DNA from: Chryseobacterium edaphi | GTDB taxonomy: Bacteria > Bacteroidota > Bacteroidia > Flavobacteriales > Weeksellaceae | Direction of reading: 5' to 3' | Length of the DNA stretch: 64,000 nt | Assembly (NCBI RefSeq): GCF_025628985.1 | Contig: NZ_JAOTEM010000005.1 | Coordinates: 186,001 to 250,000, forward strand | Shown here: one piece after another, positions 51,710 to 59,244 of the stretch | Numbering within the stretch: the first letter of the stretch is position 1 | Layout of the letters: each line of letters opens with the position of its first letter | Notes under the pieces: generated by a model | What the model was told of the DNA's origin: nothing | The model's database searches: none | What the model saw: the letters and a program-made list of their open reading frames with translations, nothing else | Position numbers and translations under genes: made by a program

Positions 51710-52573
51710 ATGAAAAATATATTAAGTTTTTTATTATTAATATTTAGCTTTTTAGTGTTAGGACAAGCTAAGGAAGAATTGATTCAGAAAATAATTGATT
51801 ATAATGTTTTTGAGTCAGATTGTGTGGGAGTAGCCTGTTCTCCAAGTGAGCAATTTAACCGATTTGAAAAGTTGAAATCTTTAATCTCTAAGAAAGAACT
51901 TTCAGAACTTGCAAGACATAAAGAACCAGTTATCAGGGCTTATGCTTCCACAGAGTTAGTAAAGAATGACAAAGAAGTAATTCAATTGTTTTGTTTTGAA
52001 ATTAACAAAAATGAAACGGTAGAAACCCAGGATGGTTGTCTTGGTGGGTATGATGAAATATCCTGGATTATTTACAATGCTTATAAGTGGAAAGTAGCTT
52101 TAAAACCGATTACTAAAGCAGATACTATTGACGATGTCCGTAATGTAAAAATATCCGATGCTTTAGCAAAAGATAGGACTTTTCAAAAATTAGACAGTAT
52201 TATTCTGCATTCTGACAAAGATTTGTACTACATGTTTTACCATGTTATTCTTAAAAATGTAGAGATTGATGAGTATTTACTTCCAAGAATAAAAGAATTA
52301 GCTTTGAAACATAATAATTCTTTCGCATTCGATTGTATTGCAGATAAATATCCTGCAGAAGTTAAAGATTATTTTGAAAATGATTTTCTTAGGGCTGATT
52401 TTAACAGCCCAAATAAAGTGATCTACCTGGACAGATTTGTAGAATACTTATTAGAATCGAATAATGAAAATTATAAAAATTTGGTGGTTAAAAAACTGAA
52501 AAAGCACAATTATTGGAAGAAGCATCTTAATACCATTGAACAGAAATTGGAGAAATATCATGTGGTATTGTAA
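51710..52573 (+). CDS. Exported hypothetical protein, 287 residues
   Basis: Sec signal peptide (MKNILSFLLLIFSFLVLGQ). The mature part is helical with repeats that look HEAT-like (ISKKELSELARHKEPVIRAYASTELVKND, cut here to RHKEPVIRAYASTEL) and four cysteines in the first half (SDCVGVACS, LFCFE, DGCLGG). No family is recognised with confidence. It stands alone between the RsmB-like and YjdM genes. Confidence 0.65.
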   Translation: MKNILSFLLLIFSFLVLGQAKEELIQKIIDYNVFESDCVGVACSPSEQFNRFEKLKSLISKKELSELARHKEPVIRAYASTELVKNDKEVIQLFCFEINKNETVETQDGCLGGYDEISWIIYNAYKWKVALKPITKADTIDDVRNVKISDALAKDRTFQKLDSIILHSDKDLYYMFYHVILKNVEIDEYLLPRIKELALKHNNSFAFDCIADKYPAEVKDYFENDFLRADFNSPNKVIYLDRFVEYLLESNNENYKNLVVKKLKKHNYWKKHLNTIEQKLEKYHVVL

Positions 52574-52636
52574 TCAATGAGCTTTCAATTCTTCCATCAG
52601 CCTACTTTCAACATGTATCATCCAACATTTAAAAAC

Positions 52637-52644
52637 TATCTTTG
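52637..52644 (+). promoter_or_regulatory. -7 box of the yjdM-like gene
   Basis: TATCTTTG, identical to the tRNA-cluster box, 16 bases before the ATG. Confidence 0.5.
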
Positions 52645-52659
52645 CAAAAATTTAAAAAT

Positions 52660-53004
52660 ATGAGTGATGTAGTAATTTGCCCAAAATGTAATTCAGAGTT
52701 TACATATCAACAGGATGATTTGATGGTTTGTTCTCAGTGCTTTTACGAATGGAATCCTAAAGAAAACGTGGCAGAAAACGACAATTCAGGAAAAATTCTT
52801 GATGCCAACGGAAATGAGTTGCAAGACGGAGATTCTGTGGTAGTTGTAAAAGATTTGCCGGTAAAAGGTGCTCCGAAACCAGTGAAAGCAGGAACTAAGG
52901 TGAAAAATATTCGACTAAGACCAGAAAGCGACCATAATATCGATTGTAAAATTGATGGTTTTGGCTCAATGGCATTGAAATCTGAATTTGTGAAAAAGGC
53001 TTAA
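52660..53004 (+). CDS. yjdM: YjdM/PhnA-family zinc-ribbon protein
   Basis: 114 residues from the ATG at 52660; an upstream TTG-type start would lie inside the -7 box. N-terminal zinc ribbon CPKCNSEFTYQ ... CSQC (four cysteines), then the PhnA C-terminal domain with DANGNELQDGDSVVVVKDL and the closing IDGFGSMALKSEFVKK. Once linked to alkylphosphonate use, but true function is unclear. A terminator follows. Confidence 0.92.
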   Translation: MSDVVICPKCNSEFTYQQDDLMVCSQCFYEWNPKENVAENDNSGKILDANGNELQDGDSVVVVKDLPVKGAPKPVKAGTKVKNIRLRPESDHNIDCKIDGFGSMALKSEFVKKA

Positions 53005-53028
53005 GAATATTGTCTTTGTATAATATAT

Positions 53029-53057
53029 AATGCGTTCAAATTTGGACGCATTTTTAG
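53029..53057 (+). terminator. terminator of the yjdM-like gene
   Basis: AATGCGTTC / GGACGCATT stem (one G-T pair), loop AAATTT, then TTT. Confidence 0.8.
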
Positions 53058-53270
53058 CATAAAAAAAGGAAAAGATTGGACAGTGTAAACTTCCAAGACC
53101 TCATTGCAGGAGAAAATGCTAATTTCAGTCTCAATGGCGGAAGAAAATTGACCAAAAGTTTCCCTATATTTTATTAGAACAAAGTTATAAAAATGATTGA
53201 TAATCAGTAAGATATTTAATTGAAATTTATCCACATACTAACATTGAGCATATGAATGAAATTTTTATCT

Positions 53271-54212
53271 TTACTCCGAAAATGTAATTTTTATATCTCC
53301 TTCCATCTTTTTTTCTGTGTGAACAACGATTTCTTTATTTTTTGATTTGATTTTGTTCCAGTAATGATTTCCGGCAAACCTGCTTTCTATAACTTCTGCA
53401 TCAAAACCAGTATTTGTAATTTTTATCTGATGTGGGTAGTAGGCGAAATTTGAAATTCCAAAATTATTCATTTCAGATTCAGAAAAAATATTGACTTCTC
53501 CGAAAAGTTTAGCTACATATATATTGTAAGGATTTTTATAAGTTTTTTCGGCATTATCGTTTTGTATCAATCTTCCGTTTTCCAGAATTACGATTTGGTC
53601 AAGCCACGGAATAATGTCCTGCAATTCGTGAGTAGAAATAATCAGAGAAATATTTTTTTCTTTTACATATCTGAAAAGTTTTTCACGCAACTCAATTTTT
53701 CGTGCAAAATCAAGATGACTGAAAGGTTCATCAAGCAAAAGTAATTTTGGAAGTACAGAAAGTGCTCTAGCAATAGCAACTCTTTGTTGTTGTCCGCCAC
53801 TTAGATTTTTCGGAAGAACATTGGCGAATTCGGACAATCCAACAACATTCAGAAGTTCATTGACGGTTTCTTTTTTCTTTGCTAAATTGATATTTGAAAT
53901 AAATTTCCCCACATTTTCAGCAACTGTTGCATAAGGCATTAAGTCAAAATTTTGGGCGACAAATTTCATTTCTGGCTCTCCGGGAACGAGATTTCCTTTT
54001 GGTCCCATGAGTTTTTGACCTTCAAAAATAATTTCACCTTGTTCCCAATTCAATAAACCGTAGATAAGGCTCAGTAAAGTAGATTTTCCGCAACCGCTTT
54101 CTCCGGCTAAAGCAATGATTTTTCCTTCATCCAATTTGAGGTTGAAATTTTGAAACAAAGGCTGGTCTTTGTTATGCGAAAAATATAAGTTGTTTATCTC
54201 TAATAGCATCAT
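53271..54212 (-). CDS. ABC transporter ATP-binding protein
   Basis: 313 residues from the ATG at 54212 (54209 is equally possible; longer frames run into the promoter). Walker A GESGCGKS, Q-loop VAQNFDLMP, signature LSGGQQQR, Walker B LLLLDEPFSHLD and H-loop STHELQD are all intact. The C-terminal 70 residues look like a TOBE-type regulatory domain (YYPHQIKITNTGFDAEV). It resembles PotA/FbpC-type importers, but no permease or binding protein is adjacent, so the substrate is unknown. Confidence 0.85.
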   Translation of the reverse strand: MMLLEINNLYFSHNKDQPLFQNFNLKLDEGKIIALAGESGCGKSTLLSLIYGLLNWEQGEIIFEGQKLMGPKGNLVPGEPEMKFVAQNFDLMPYATVAENVGKFISNINLAKKKETVNELLNVVGLSEFANVLPKNLSGGQQQRVAIARALSVLPKLLLLDEPFSHLDFARKIELREKLFRYVKEKNISLIISTHELQDIIPWLDQIVILENGRLIQNDNAEKTYKNPYNIYVAKLFGEVNIFSESEMNNFGISNFAYYPHQIKITNTGFDAEVIESRFAGNHYWNKIKSKNKEIVVHTEKKMEGDIKITFSE

Positions 54213-54213
54213 A

Positions 54214-54221
54214 CAAAAATA
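54214..54221 (-). promoter_or_regulatory. -7 box of the ABC ATPase gene
   Basis: Minus-strand TATTTTTG starting two bases from the ATG at 54212. Transcription would start at or inside the first codons, implying a leaderless message or a later start codon. Confidence 0.4.
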
Positions 54222-54356
54222 GTGGTTTTTCCATAAGACTGGCATATTTTTAGTAATTTAGCGTAGTGTTAAAATTTTATAAAATCGCAATGTCATGAAG
54301 GCAATTCGCAAATTGCAGATGCGCTTTTTAGTTTTAAAATAAATAATACTTACAAT

Positions 54357-55013
54357 ATGAAAAGAAAACTGTTTTCCCTTGCTATTCCTGTGCTTTTCGC
54401 AGCGGTAGTGATATCGTGTCAAAAAGAAAAACCTGTAACCAGTGAAAGTAATGATACTACGACGACGAAAGACGGCAGTAAATATGTTCTTGATACTTTA
54501 AACAGTAAAGTAGAGTGGAAAGGTTACAAAGTTTTTAAATCTGAGAATACAAGTCATTTTGGAACGATTACTTTTGAAAGCGGCGATGTGACTGTGAAAG
54601 ATGGCAAACTTGAAAGCGGAAAATTTGTTGCCGATATGACTTCTCTCACTTCAGAAGATTTGAAAGAAGATGCAGAAAAATTAGCAAAACTAAACGGACA
54701 TTTGAAAAGCGGAGATTTCTTTGAAACTGAAAAATTCCCGACGGCTTCTTATGAAATAACAAAAGTAACTCCATCTGCAGAAGGTGACTATAATACAATT
54801 CTTGATGGAAATTTAACGATCAAAGGAATTACAAAACCAACTCAATTCAAAGCAAATGTATCTGTAAACGAAGGATTGGTAAGCATTGCAACAGAACCAA
54901 AAGATATTATGAGAGAAGAATTTGGGGTAAAATTCCAAAGTCCTGCAGAAAACGGGGTGATCAAAGATGAGGTGACGCTACAGATCAACATAAAAGCTTT
55001 AGAAAAGAAATAA
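54357..55013 (+). CDS. YceI-family lipoprotein
   Basis: 218 residues. Lipobox VISC at residues 19-22 followed by QKEKPV. The YceI lipocalin-like beta barrel starts at YVLDTLNSKVEWKGYKVF and continues with SHFGTITFESGDV and a lysine/Asp-rich strand set (LTIKGITKPTQF). YceI proteins bind amphiphiles or isoprenoid-like ligands in a tunnel; the ligand here is unknown. A palindrome GCAATT-CGCA-AATTGC lies at 54301-54316 upstream. The 39-residue membrane protein gene follows after five bases. Confidence 0.92.
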   Translation: MKRKLFSLAIPVLFAAVVISCQKEKPVTSESNDTTTTKDGSKYVLDTLNSKVEWKGYKVFKSENTSHFGTITFESGDVTVKDGKLESGKFVADMTSLTSEDLKEDAEKLAKLNGHLKSGDFFETEKFPTASYEITKVTPSAEGDYNTILDGNLTIKGITKPTQFKANVSVNEGLVSIATEPKDIMREEFGVKFQSPAENGVIKDEVTLQINIKALEKK

Positions 55014-55018
55014 TTTAA

Positions 55019-55138
55019 ATGAATTCCTACGAAGGCACTTACGATTTTGGATATTCTTTGGCGCCATTTCTGATTTGTGGGTTATTGGTTTTGATAATTT
55101 ATTTCCTCATTCGTTTTATAAGAAAAATAAAAAAGTGA
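55019..55138 (+). CDS. 39-residue single-helix membrane microprotein
   Basis: Short frame from ATG to TGA: acidic/aromatic start (MNSYEGTYDFGYSLAP), one strong transmembrane helix (LICGLLVLIIYFLI, about residues 18-31) and a basic tail (RFIRKIKK), giving an outside-acidic, inside-basic topology. It starts five bases after the yceI stop, so it is probably translated with it. No family recognised; could be a small accessory of YceI or an unrelated microprotein. The hairpin at 55159 ends the unit. Confidence 0.5.
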   Translation: MNSYEGTYDFGYSLAPFLICGLLVLIIYFLIRFIRKIKK

Positions 55139-55158
55139 TTTTTTAAAAAAAATATTAC

Positions 55159-55186
55159 AATCTGTCTGAAAAGGCAGATTTTTTTT
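55159..55186 (+). terminator. terminator of the yceI operon
   Basis: AATCTGTC / GGCAGATT stem (one G-T pair), loop TGAAAA, then T run. Confidence 0.8.
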
Positions 55187-55221
55187 ATGATAATTTCAAA
55201 ACTTTTTTAATTGGAAAACCT

Positions 55222-55229
55222 TATTTTTG
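55222..55229 (+). promoter_or_regulatory. -7 box of pheS
   Basis: TATTTTTG, full consensus match, 29 bases before the pheS ATG. Confidence 0.45.
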
Positions 55230-55257
55230 CAGATACATTTTTGAAAGGGTTAATATA

Positions 55258-56268
55258 ATGACAGAAAAGATAGAAGAATTACTGATCGAAGTAAACGGCT
55301 TCAACGCAACATCCAAAGATGAAATTGAAAATTTCCGAATCAAATTTAATGGTAAAAAAGGAGTTTTAAATGATTTTTATGAAACATTAAAAACAGTTCC
55401 CAACGATCAGAAAAAAGATTTCGGACAAAAAATCAATACTTTGAAGCAGGCTGTTGCGGCCAAACTGGAAGACTTGAAAAGTGCTTCCGAATCTTCTGTT
55501 ATTCTTGAAAAAGAAGATCTTACAAGACCTGCTTTTCCATTGGATCTGGGTTCAAGACATCCGATTAACCTGGTGAAAAACAGAATTATCGAGATTTTTA
55601 AATCAATCGGTTTTGCTGTTGCAGACGGACCGGAGATTGAGGATGACTGGCATAATTTTACCGCATTGAATTTACCGGAATATCATCCGGCGAGAGATAT
55701 GCAGGATACTTTTTTCATCGAGCAGAATCCGGATATTCTTTTGAGAACGCATACTTCTTCGGTACAGATCCGATATATGGAGGAAAATCAACCGCCAATA
55801 AGAATCTTGTCTCCGGGAAGAGTTTTCAGAAACGAAGCGGTTTCTTCTCGTTCACACTGTATTTTCCATCAGATTGAAGGTTTATATATTGATGAGAAGG
55901 TGAGTTTTGCAGATTTGAAGCAGACGATTCAGTTTTTTACCACAGAACTTTTCGGGAAGTCAAAAATCAGAATGAGACCTTCATATTTTCCTTTTACAGA
56001 GCCAAGTGCGGAGATTGATGTGTATTGGGGACTAAACTCAGAAACAGATTACAGAATCACAAAAGGAACAGGTTGGTTGGAAATCATGGGTTGCGGAATG
56101 GTAGATCCTGCAGTTTTGAAAAATGTAAATATCGATTCTGAAAAATATTCAGGTTATGCTTTCGGAATGGGTATTGAAAGAATTACGATGCTTCTTTACC
56201 AAATGAGCGATATCAGGATGTTCTTTGAAAATGATAAAAGAACGCTAGAACAATTTAAGACATTATAA
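55258..56268 (+). CDS. pheS: Phenylalanine--tRNA ligase alpha subunit
   Basis: 336 residues, the usual length. Catalytic class II core with motif 2-type sequence RILSPGRVFRNEAVSSRSH and motif 3 YAFGMGIERITMLLYQ; N-terminal coiled-coil (about 1-90) binds tRNA-Phe. Charges tRNA-Phe together with PheT, which is not in this window, so the subunit genes are separated in this organism. A terminator follows 24 bases after the stop. Confidence 0.97.
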   Translation: MTEKIEELLIEVNGFNATSKDEIENFRIKFNGKKGVLNDFYETLKTVPNDQKKDFGQKINTLKQAVAAKLEDLKSASESSVILEKEDLTRPAFPLDLGSRHPINLVKNRIIEIFKSIGFAVADGPEIEDDWHNFTALNLPEYHPARDMQDTFFIEQNPDILLRTHTSSVQIRYMEENQPPIRILSPGRVFRNEAVSSRSHCIFHQIEGLYIDEKVSFADLKQTIQFFTTELFGKSKIRMRPSYFPFTEPSAEIDVYWGLNSETDYRITKGTGWLEIMGCGMVDPAVLKNVNIDSEKYSGYAFGMGIERITMLLYQMSDIRMFFENDKRTLEQFKTL

Positions 56269-56291
56269 TCAATTTATAATTAAATAAATAG

Positions 56292-56326
56292 AATTCCTGT
56301 AAAATGATTTTTTACAGGAATTTTTT
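56292..56326 (+). terminator. terminator of pheS
   Basis: AATTCCTGTAAAA and its inverse complement with a short loop, then TTTTTTA. Confidence 0.8.
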
Positions 56327-56357
56327 ATTACTTTTATATGAATTATTTACACAAAGA

Positions 56358-58082
56358 ATGTTTAAAAAGGGGTTGAATTTTAAGTTGAGAAAAATTGTAC
56401 TTTATTCTCTTATTTCATGTATTCTGTTGATACAAGTAACCATAGCCGCATTTTTCTATAACGAATTTGTCAACAGGAAAAACTTAACTTTCATTGAAAA
56501 CCAACTAAAGGAAGTTCGCCAACTAGAAAATTTAACAGATGATTCGAGAAAAGAACTTGTAAATGCACAAGGTTTTTTCCAACAATATGTGGTTACGAAT
56601 GATAATGGTCATTTAAAATCTTACTTTAATTCTGTCGACAGACTCACAAAAAAATTAGACAGCATCAATCATTTCAGATATCAGAGTCCGAAACTGAGAA
56701 ATATTTTCACCTCTCTGAAAAAAGATACTTTAGAAATCAAAAATTTAAAATTTCTTGTTGATTCAACCTCTCAATTATCAACAAATTCAAATCTTAAAAT
56801 CCGTGATGAACTGCCTAAGCTTAAAAGGTTTGATTATGACTTTAACTTAGATAAATTTGAAGTACAGAAAAAAACTTACACCGATACCGTAAAAAAGAAA
56901 GGATTATTCGGACGTTTGGGAGATGCAATATCAGGAAAAGAAAATGTACGTAAAGATAGTGTGGTTGTTACTGTAAAGAACGGCGTAACACCGATGGCAA
57001 CAAGAATGAAAACTGAGCTGGACAGTGTGATGAATCTGGTCAACAATCATTATTCTAAAGAAGTCAAAAAGATACAATATAATATTATCAGAAAGCAGGA
57101 TGAAGGCAAATCTAACAATCTTTACACAACCTTCAATCATCTTTTGGTTTACAGTAATGAATTGATGGGTGTTTATGAATTTGCTGTTAAAAATTCTAAA
57201 TCTGATCTTGAAAAAGAATACGCAGATCAAAATTCGGAAAGTAATAAAATCAGAAAATATCTTATTTTAGGATTAATGATTTTAATGTTTATTGTTTCTG
57301 TATTGATCATGTACTTTACGAGAATAGCATTTATTTATGAAAGAAAACTGAATGCCGCAAACAGACAAATTAAAGAAAATCTTAACTTCAAAAACAGAAT
57401 TTTGGGAATGTTGAGTCATGAATTGAGATCACCATTAAAAATCATCGGAATTTTCATTAACAGAATTAACAAAAAAACTACCGACGACAGTATCAAAGAA
57501 TATCTAAAATCAATAAGTTTTACAAATAATACTTTGCTGATGCAGGCAAATCAGATTCTTGAATACACGAAAAATCAGCATGTTGAAAATAAATTGATTC
57601 CTGCTGTTTTTAATCTTAGTAACGAAATTGATTCGATATTAAATTCTATTGAGCCCTATATTCAAACGAGAAACAATAAATTTATCATTCATAAAACTAT
57701 CAATCCTGATCTTGTTGTATATTCTGACTGCACAAAAATCAACCAGCTTTTTATGAATATTCTCGGAAATGCCAATAAATTTACCGAAAACGGCGAAATT
57801 ACAGTGAGAACTTCCGCAGAACCTATTGACGAAAATACAGTTGCATTGGTTACCCAGATTACAGATTCCGGAGTAGGAATTTCTAAATCTGATTTAGAAA
57901 AAATATTTGAACCTTATTATCAGGGAATTATTTCTGATGAGGTTGAAAATCTGGGTGCAGGTCTTGGTTTGAGCTTATGTAAAGAGCTTGTTGAATTATA
58001 CTCGGGTAATATTTCGGTTGACAGCGAGTTAAATGAAGGAACTACAGTTTCTTTTTCTCTAAATTTAAAGATCAATAAATGA
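56358..58082 (+). CDS. Sensor histidine kinase
   Basis: 574 residues from the ATG at 56358; the frame is open 18 codons upstream, but those overlap the pheS terminator. Transmembrane helices at about 10-32 and 295-316 enclose a large periplasmic sensor region of about 260 residues, mostly helical. Then HisKA with the phospho-acceptor His in MLSHELRSPLK, and HATPase with the N-box ILGNANKFTENG, DSGVGISKSD and GAGLGLSLCKEL. The signal is unknown. It overlaps the response regulator by four bases (ATGA), so the two work as a pair. Confidence 0.9.
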   Translation: MFKKGLNFKLRKIVLYSLISCILLIQVTIAAFFYNEFVNRKNLTFIENQLKEVRQLENLTDDSRKELVNAQGFFQQYVVTNDNGHLKSYFNSVDRLTKKLDSINHFRYQSPKLRNIFTSLKKDTLEIKNLKFLVDSTSQLSTNSNLKIRDELPKLKRFDYDFNLDKFEVQKKTYTDTVKKKGLFGRLGDAISGKENVRKDSVVVTVKNGVTPMATRMKTELDSVMNLVNNHYSKEVKKIQYNIIRKQDEGKSNNLYTTFNHLLVYSNELMGVYEFAVKNSKSDLEKEYADQNSESNKIRKYLILGLMILMFIVSVLIMYFTRIAFIYERKLNAANRQIKENLNFKNRILGMLSHELRSPLKIIGIFINRINKKTTDDSIKEYLKSISFTNNTLLMQANQILEYTKNQHVENKLIPAVFNLSNEIDSILNSIEPYIQTRNNKFIIHKTINPDLVVYSDCTKINQLFMNILGNANKFTENGEITVRTSAEPIDENTVALVTQITDSGVGISKSDLEKIFEPYYQGIISDEVENLGAGLGLSLCKELVELYSGNISVDSELNEGTTVSFSLNLKINK

Positions 58083-58723
58083 ATCATCCAGACAATACTT
58101 CATTAAATTTTCTTCTTGCAGATGATCACAGTCTGATAAGACAGGGAATCGCTTTTCTGTTGGAAGATTTATCTTTGGAGCACGTAGTTTTTCATGCTTC
58201 CAATCTGCAGCAGACACTGGAAGTCATAAAAATAAATCCTATTCATATTGCAATCATTGATGCTCATTTTCCCGACGGAAACAGTCTGACTGTTTTGCCT
58301 GAAATAAAAAAAATACGTTCGGAAACCAAAATTCTGATTTTTACTGGAATTGATGAAAGTACCCATTCGCTTAAATTTATCAACGCCGGAGCAAATGGTT
58401 TTTTAAGTAAGCTAAGCGAGGAGGAAGAAATAAAAAGAGCGATTCTCAAAATGAAAAACGATGGGGAATATCTTTCTTCCGCAACGCAGGCATTACTGAT
58501 GAATTCTTTCAGAGACAGAAAACTGATCAATCCTTTGTATGGTCTTACAGAAAGAGAATTGCAGATTGCAGAACTCTATACAAAAGGAAATGGAAATCTT
58601 GAAATTGCGAACCTTCTCGATCTTAAACAAAATACCGTAAGCACGATCAAAAAGCGTATTTTCGAAAAATTAAAAGTTGAAAATATTGTCGAACTGATTG
58701 AATTGGTCAAAAACCATCAATAA
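58079..58723 (+). CDS. NarL/FixJ-family response regulator
   Basis: 214 residues. N-terminal receiver with the acidic pair DD in LLADDHSLIRQG and the phospho-acceptor Asp in IAIIDAHFPDG; C-terminal LuxR-type helix-turn-helix (YGLTERELQIAELYTKGNGNL, cut here to LTERELQIAELYTKG, then ANLLDLKQNTVSTIKKRIF). Coupled to the sensor kinase by a four-base overlap. A 22-base perfect palindrome 65 bases after its stop is a candidate target site. Confidence 0.93.
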   Translation: MNHPDNTSLNFLLADDHSLIRQGIAFLLEDLSLEHVVFHASNLQQTLEVIKINPIHIAIIDAHFPDGNSLTVLPEIKKIRSETKILIFTGIDESTHSLKFINAGANGFLSKLSEEEEIKRAILKMKNDGEYLSSATQALLMNSFRDRKLINPLYGLTERELQIAELYTKGNGNLEIANLLDLKQNTVSTIKKRIFEKLKVENIVELIELVKNHQ

Positions 58724-58787
58724 TATTTCACTCTCATTTTTAATTAATTCTAAAGATTTTTAAATCTAAACTTCTCACCTCGTCAAA

Positions 58788-58809
58788 TTTGTAGATAAAT
58801 ATCTACAAA
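58788..58809. promoter_or_regulatory. 22-base perfect palindrome, candidate operator
   Basis: TTTGTAGATA and TATCTACAAA around AA. No T run follows, so it does not look like a terminator. It could bind the adjacent NarL-type regulator. Confidence 0.4.
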
Positions 58810-59093
58810 CGATGCGACATTTATCTATTTGATTTTTAAGAATCATATAGTGATATGTTGGTATTTTTGTTTCAAGATAAATGTCACAAATGATCTTTTA
58901 AAAACAGAGATGCTTGAAAAAGATTTATTACATTGAAATTGAGAATTTGATTTGGGGAGGTAGAAACACAAATGAGAAAAAAAGCCAAAGTAGTGTTTTT
59001 GCAGAGTTGATAAGACTCTGTAAAACTTACTTAAACTCGAAATGAAATTCGTCAAGATTCTAAAAAAACACAATTGTTGTAATCCTTAGTATA

Positions 59094-59149
59094 GTCGCAG
59101 AGCTTGATGCTCTGTGACAGATACAGGAAAATTCAGGAAACTGAATTTT
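59094..59149. ncRNA. two consecutive hairpins, possible small structured RNA
   Basis: Hairpin 1: GTCGCAGAGC / GCTCTGTGAC (one mismatch), loop TTGAT. Hairpin 2: AAAATTCAG / CTGAATTTT, perfect, with a GAAA tetraloop. No promoter was identified, so an RNA gene is only a possibility. Confidence 0.25.
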
Positions 59150-59207
59150 ATTGAAAGGTTAATAATTGTCAAATAATAAACTTAACTATAATTAACCTTA
59201 ATATTTT

Positions 59208-59237
59208 AAGAGCGATCTCTGCAAAGAAATCGCTCTT
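59208..59237. terminator. terminator-like hairpin
   Basis: AAGAGCGAT / ATCGCTCTT stem with a 12-base loop next to the 3' end of the SdrD-like gene. Confidence 0.55.
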
Positions 59238-59244
59238 ATTATTT

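Larger units (their letters stand above)
58724..59244. other. 521-base non-coding region with palindrome and hairpins
   Basis: No plausible gene. It contains a perfect palindrome (58788-58809), two hairpins close together (59094-59118 and 59128-59149) and a terminator-like hairpin (59208-59237). A 76-codon minus-strand frame here looks spurious. Confidence 0.6.

Noticed and set aside
53001..53234. 77-codon minus-strand frame after the yjdM-like gene
   Set aside because: Overlaps the terminator hairpin at 53029 and has no recognisable features; most likely spurious.
58843..59073. 76-codon minus-strand frame in the 521-base gap
   Set aside because: Phe/Ser/Lys-rich composition typical of random AT-rich frames, no promoter box or family resemblance.
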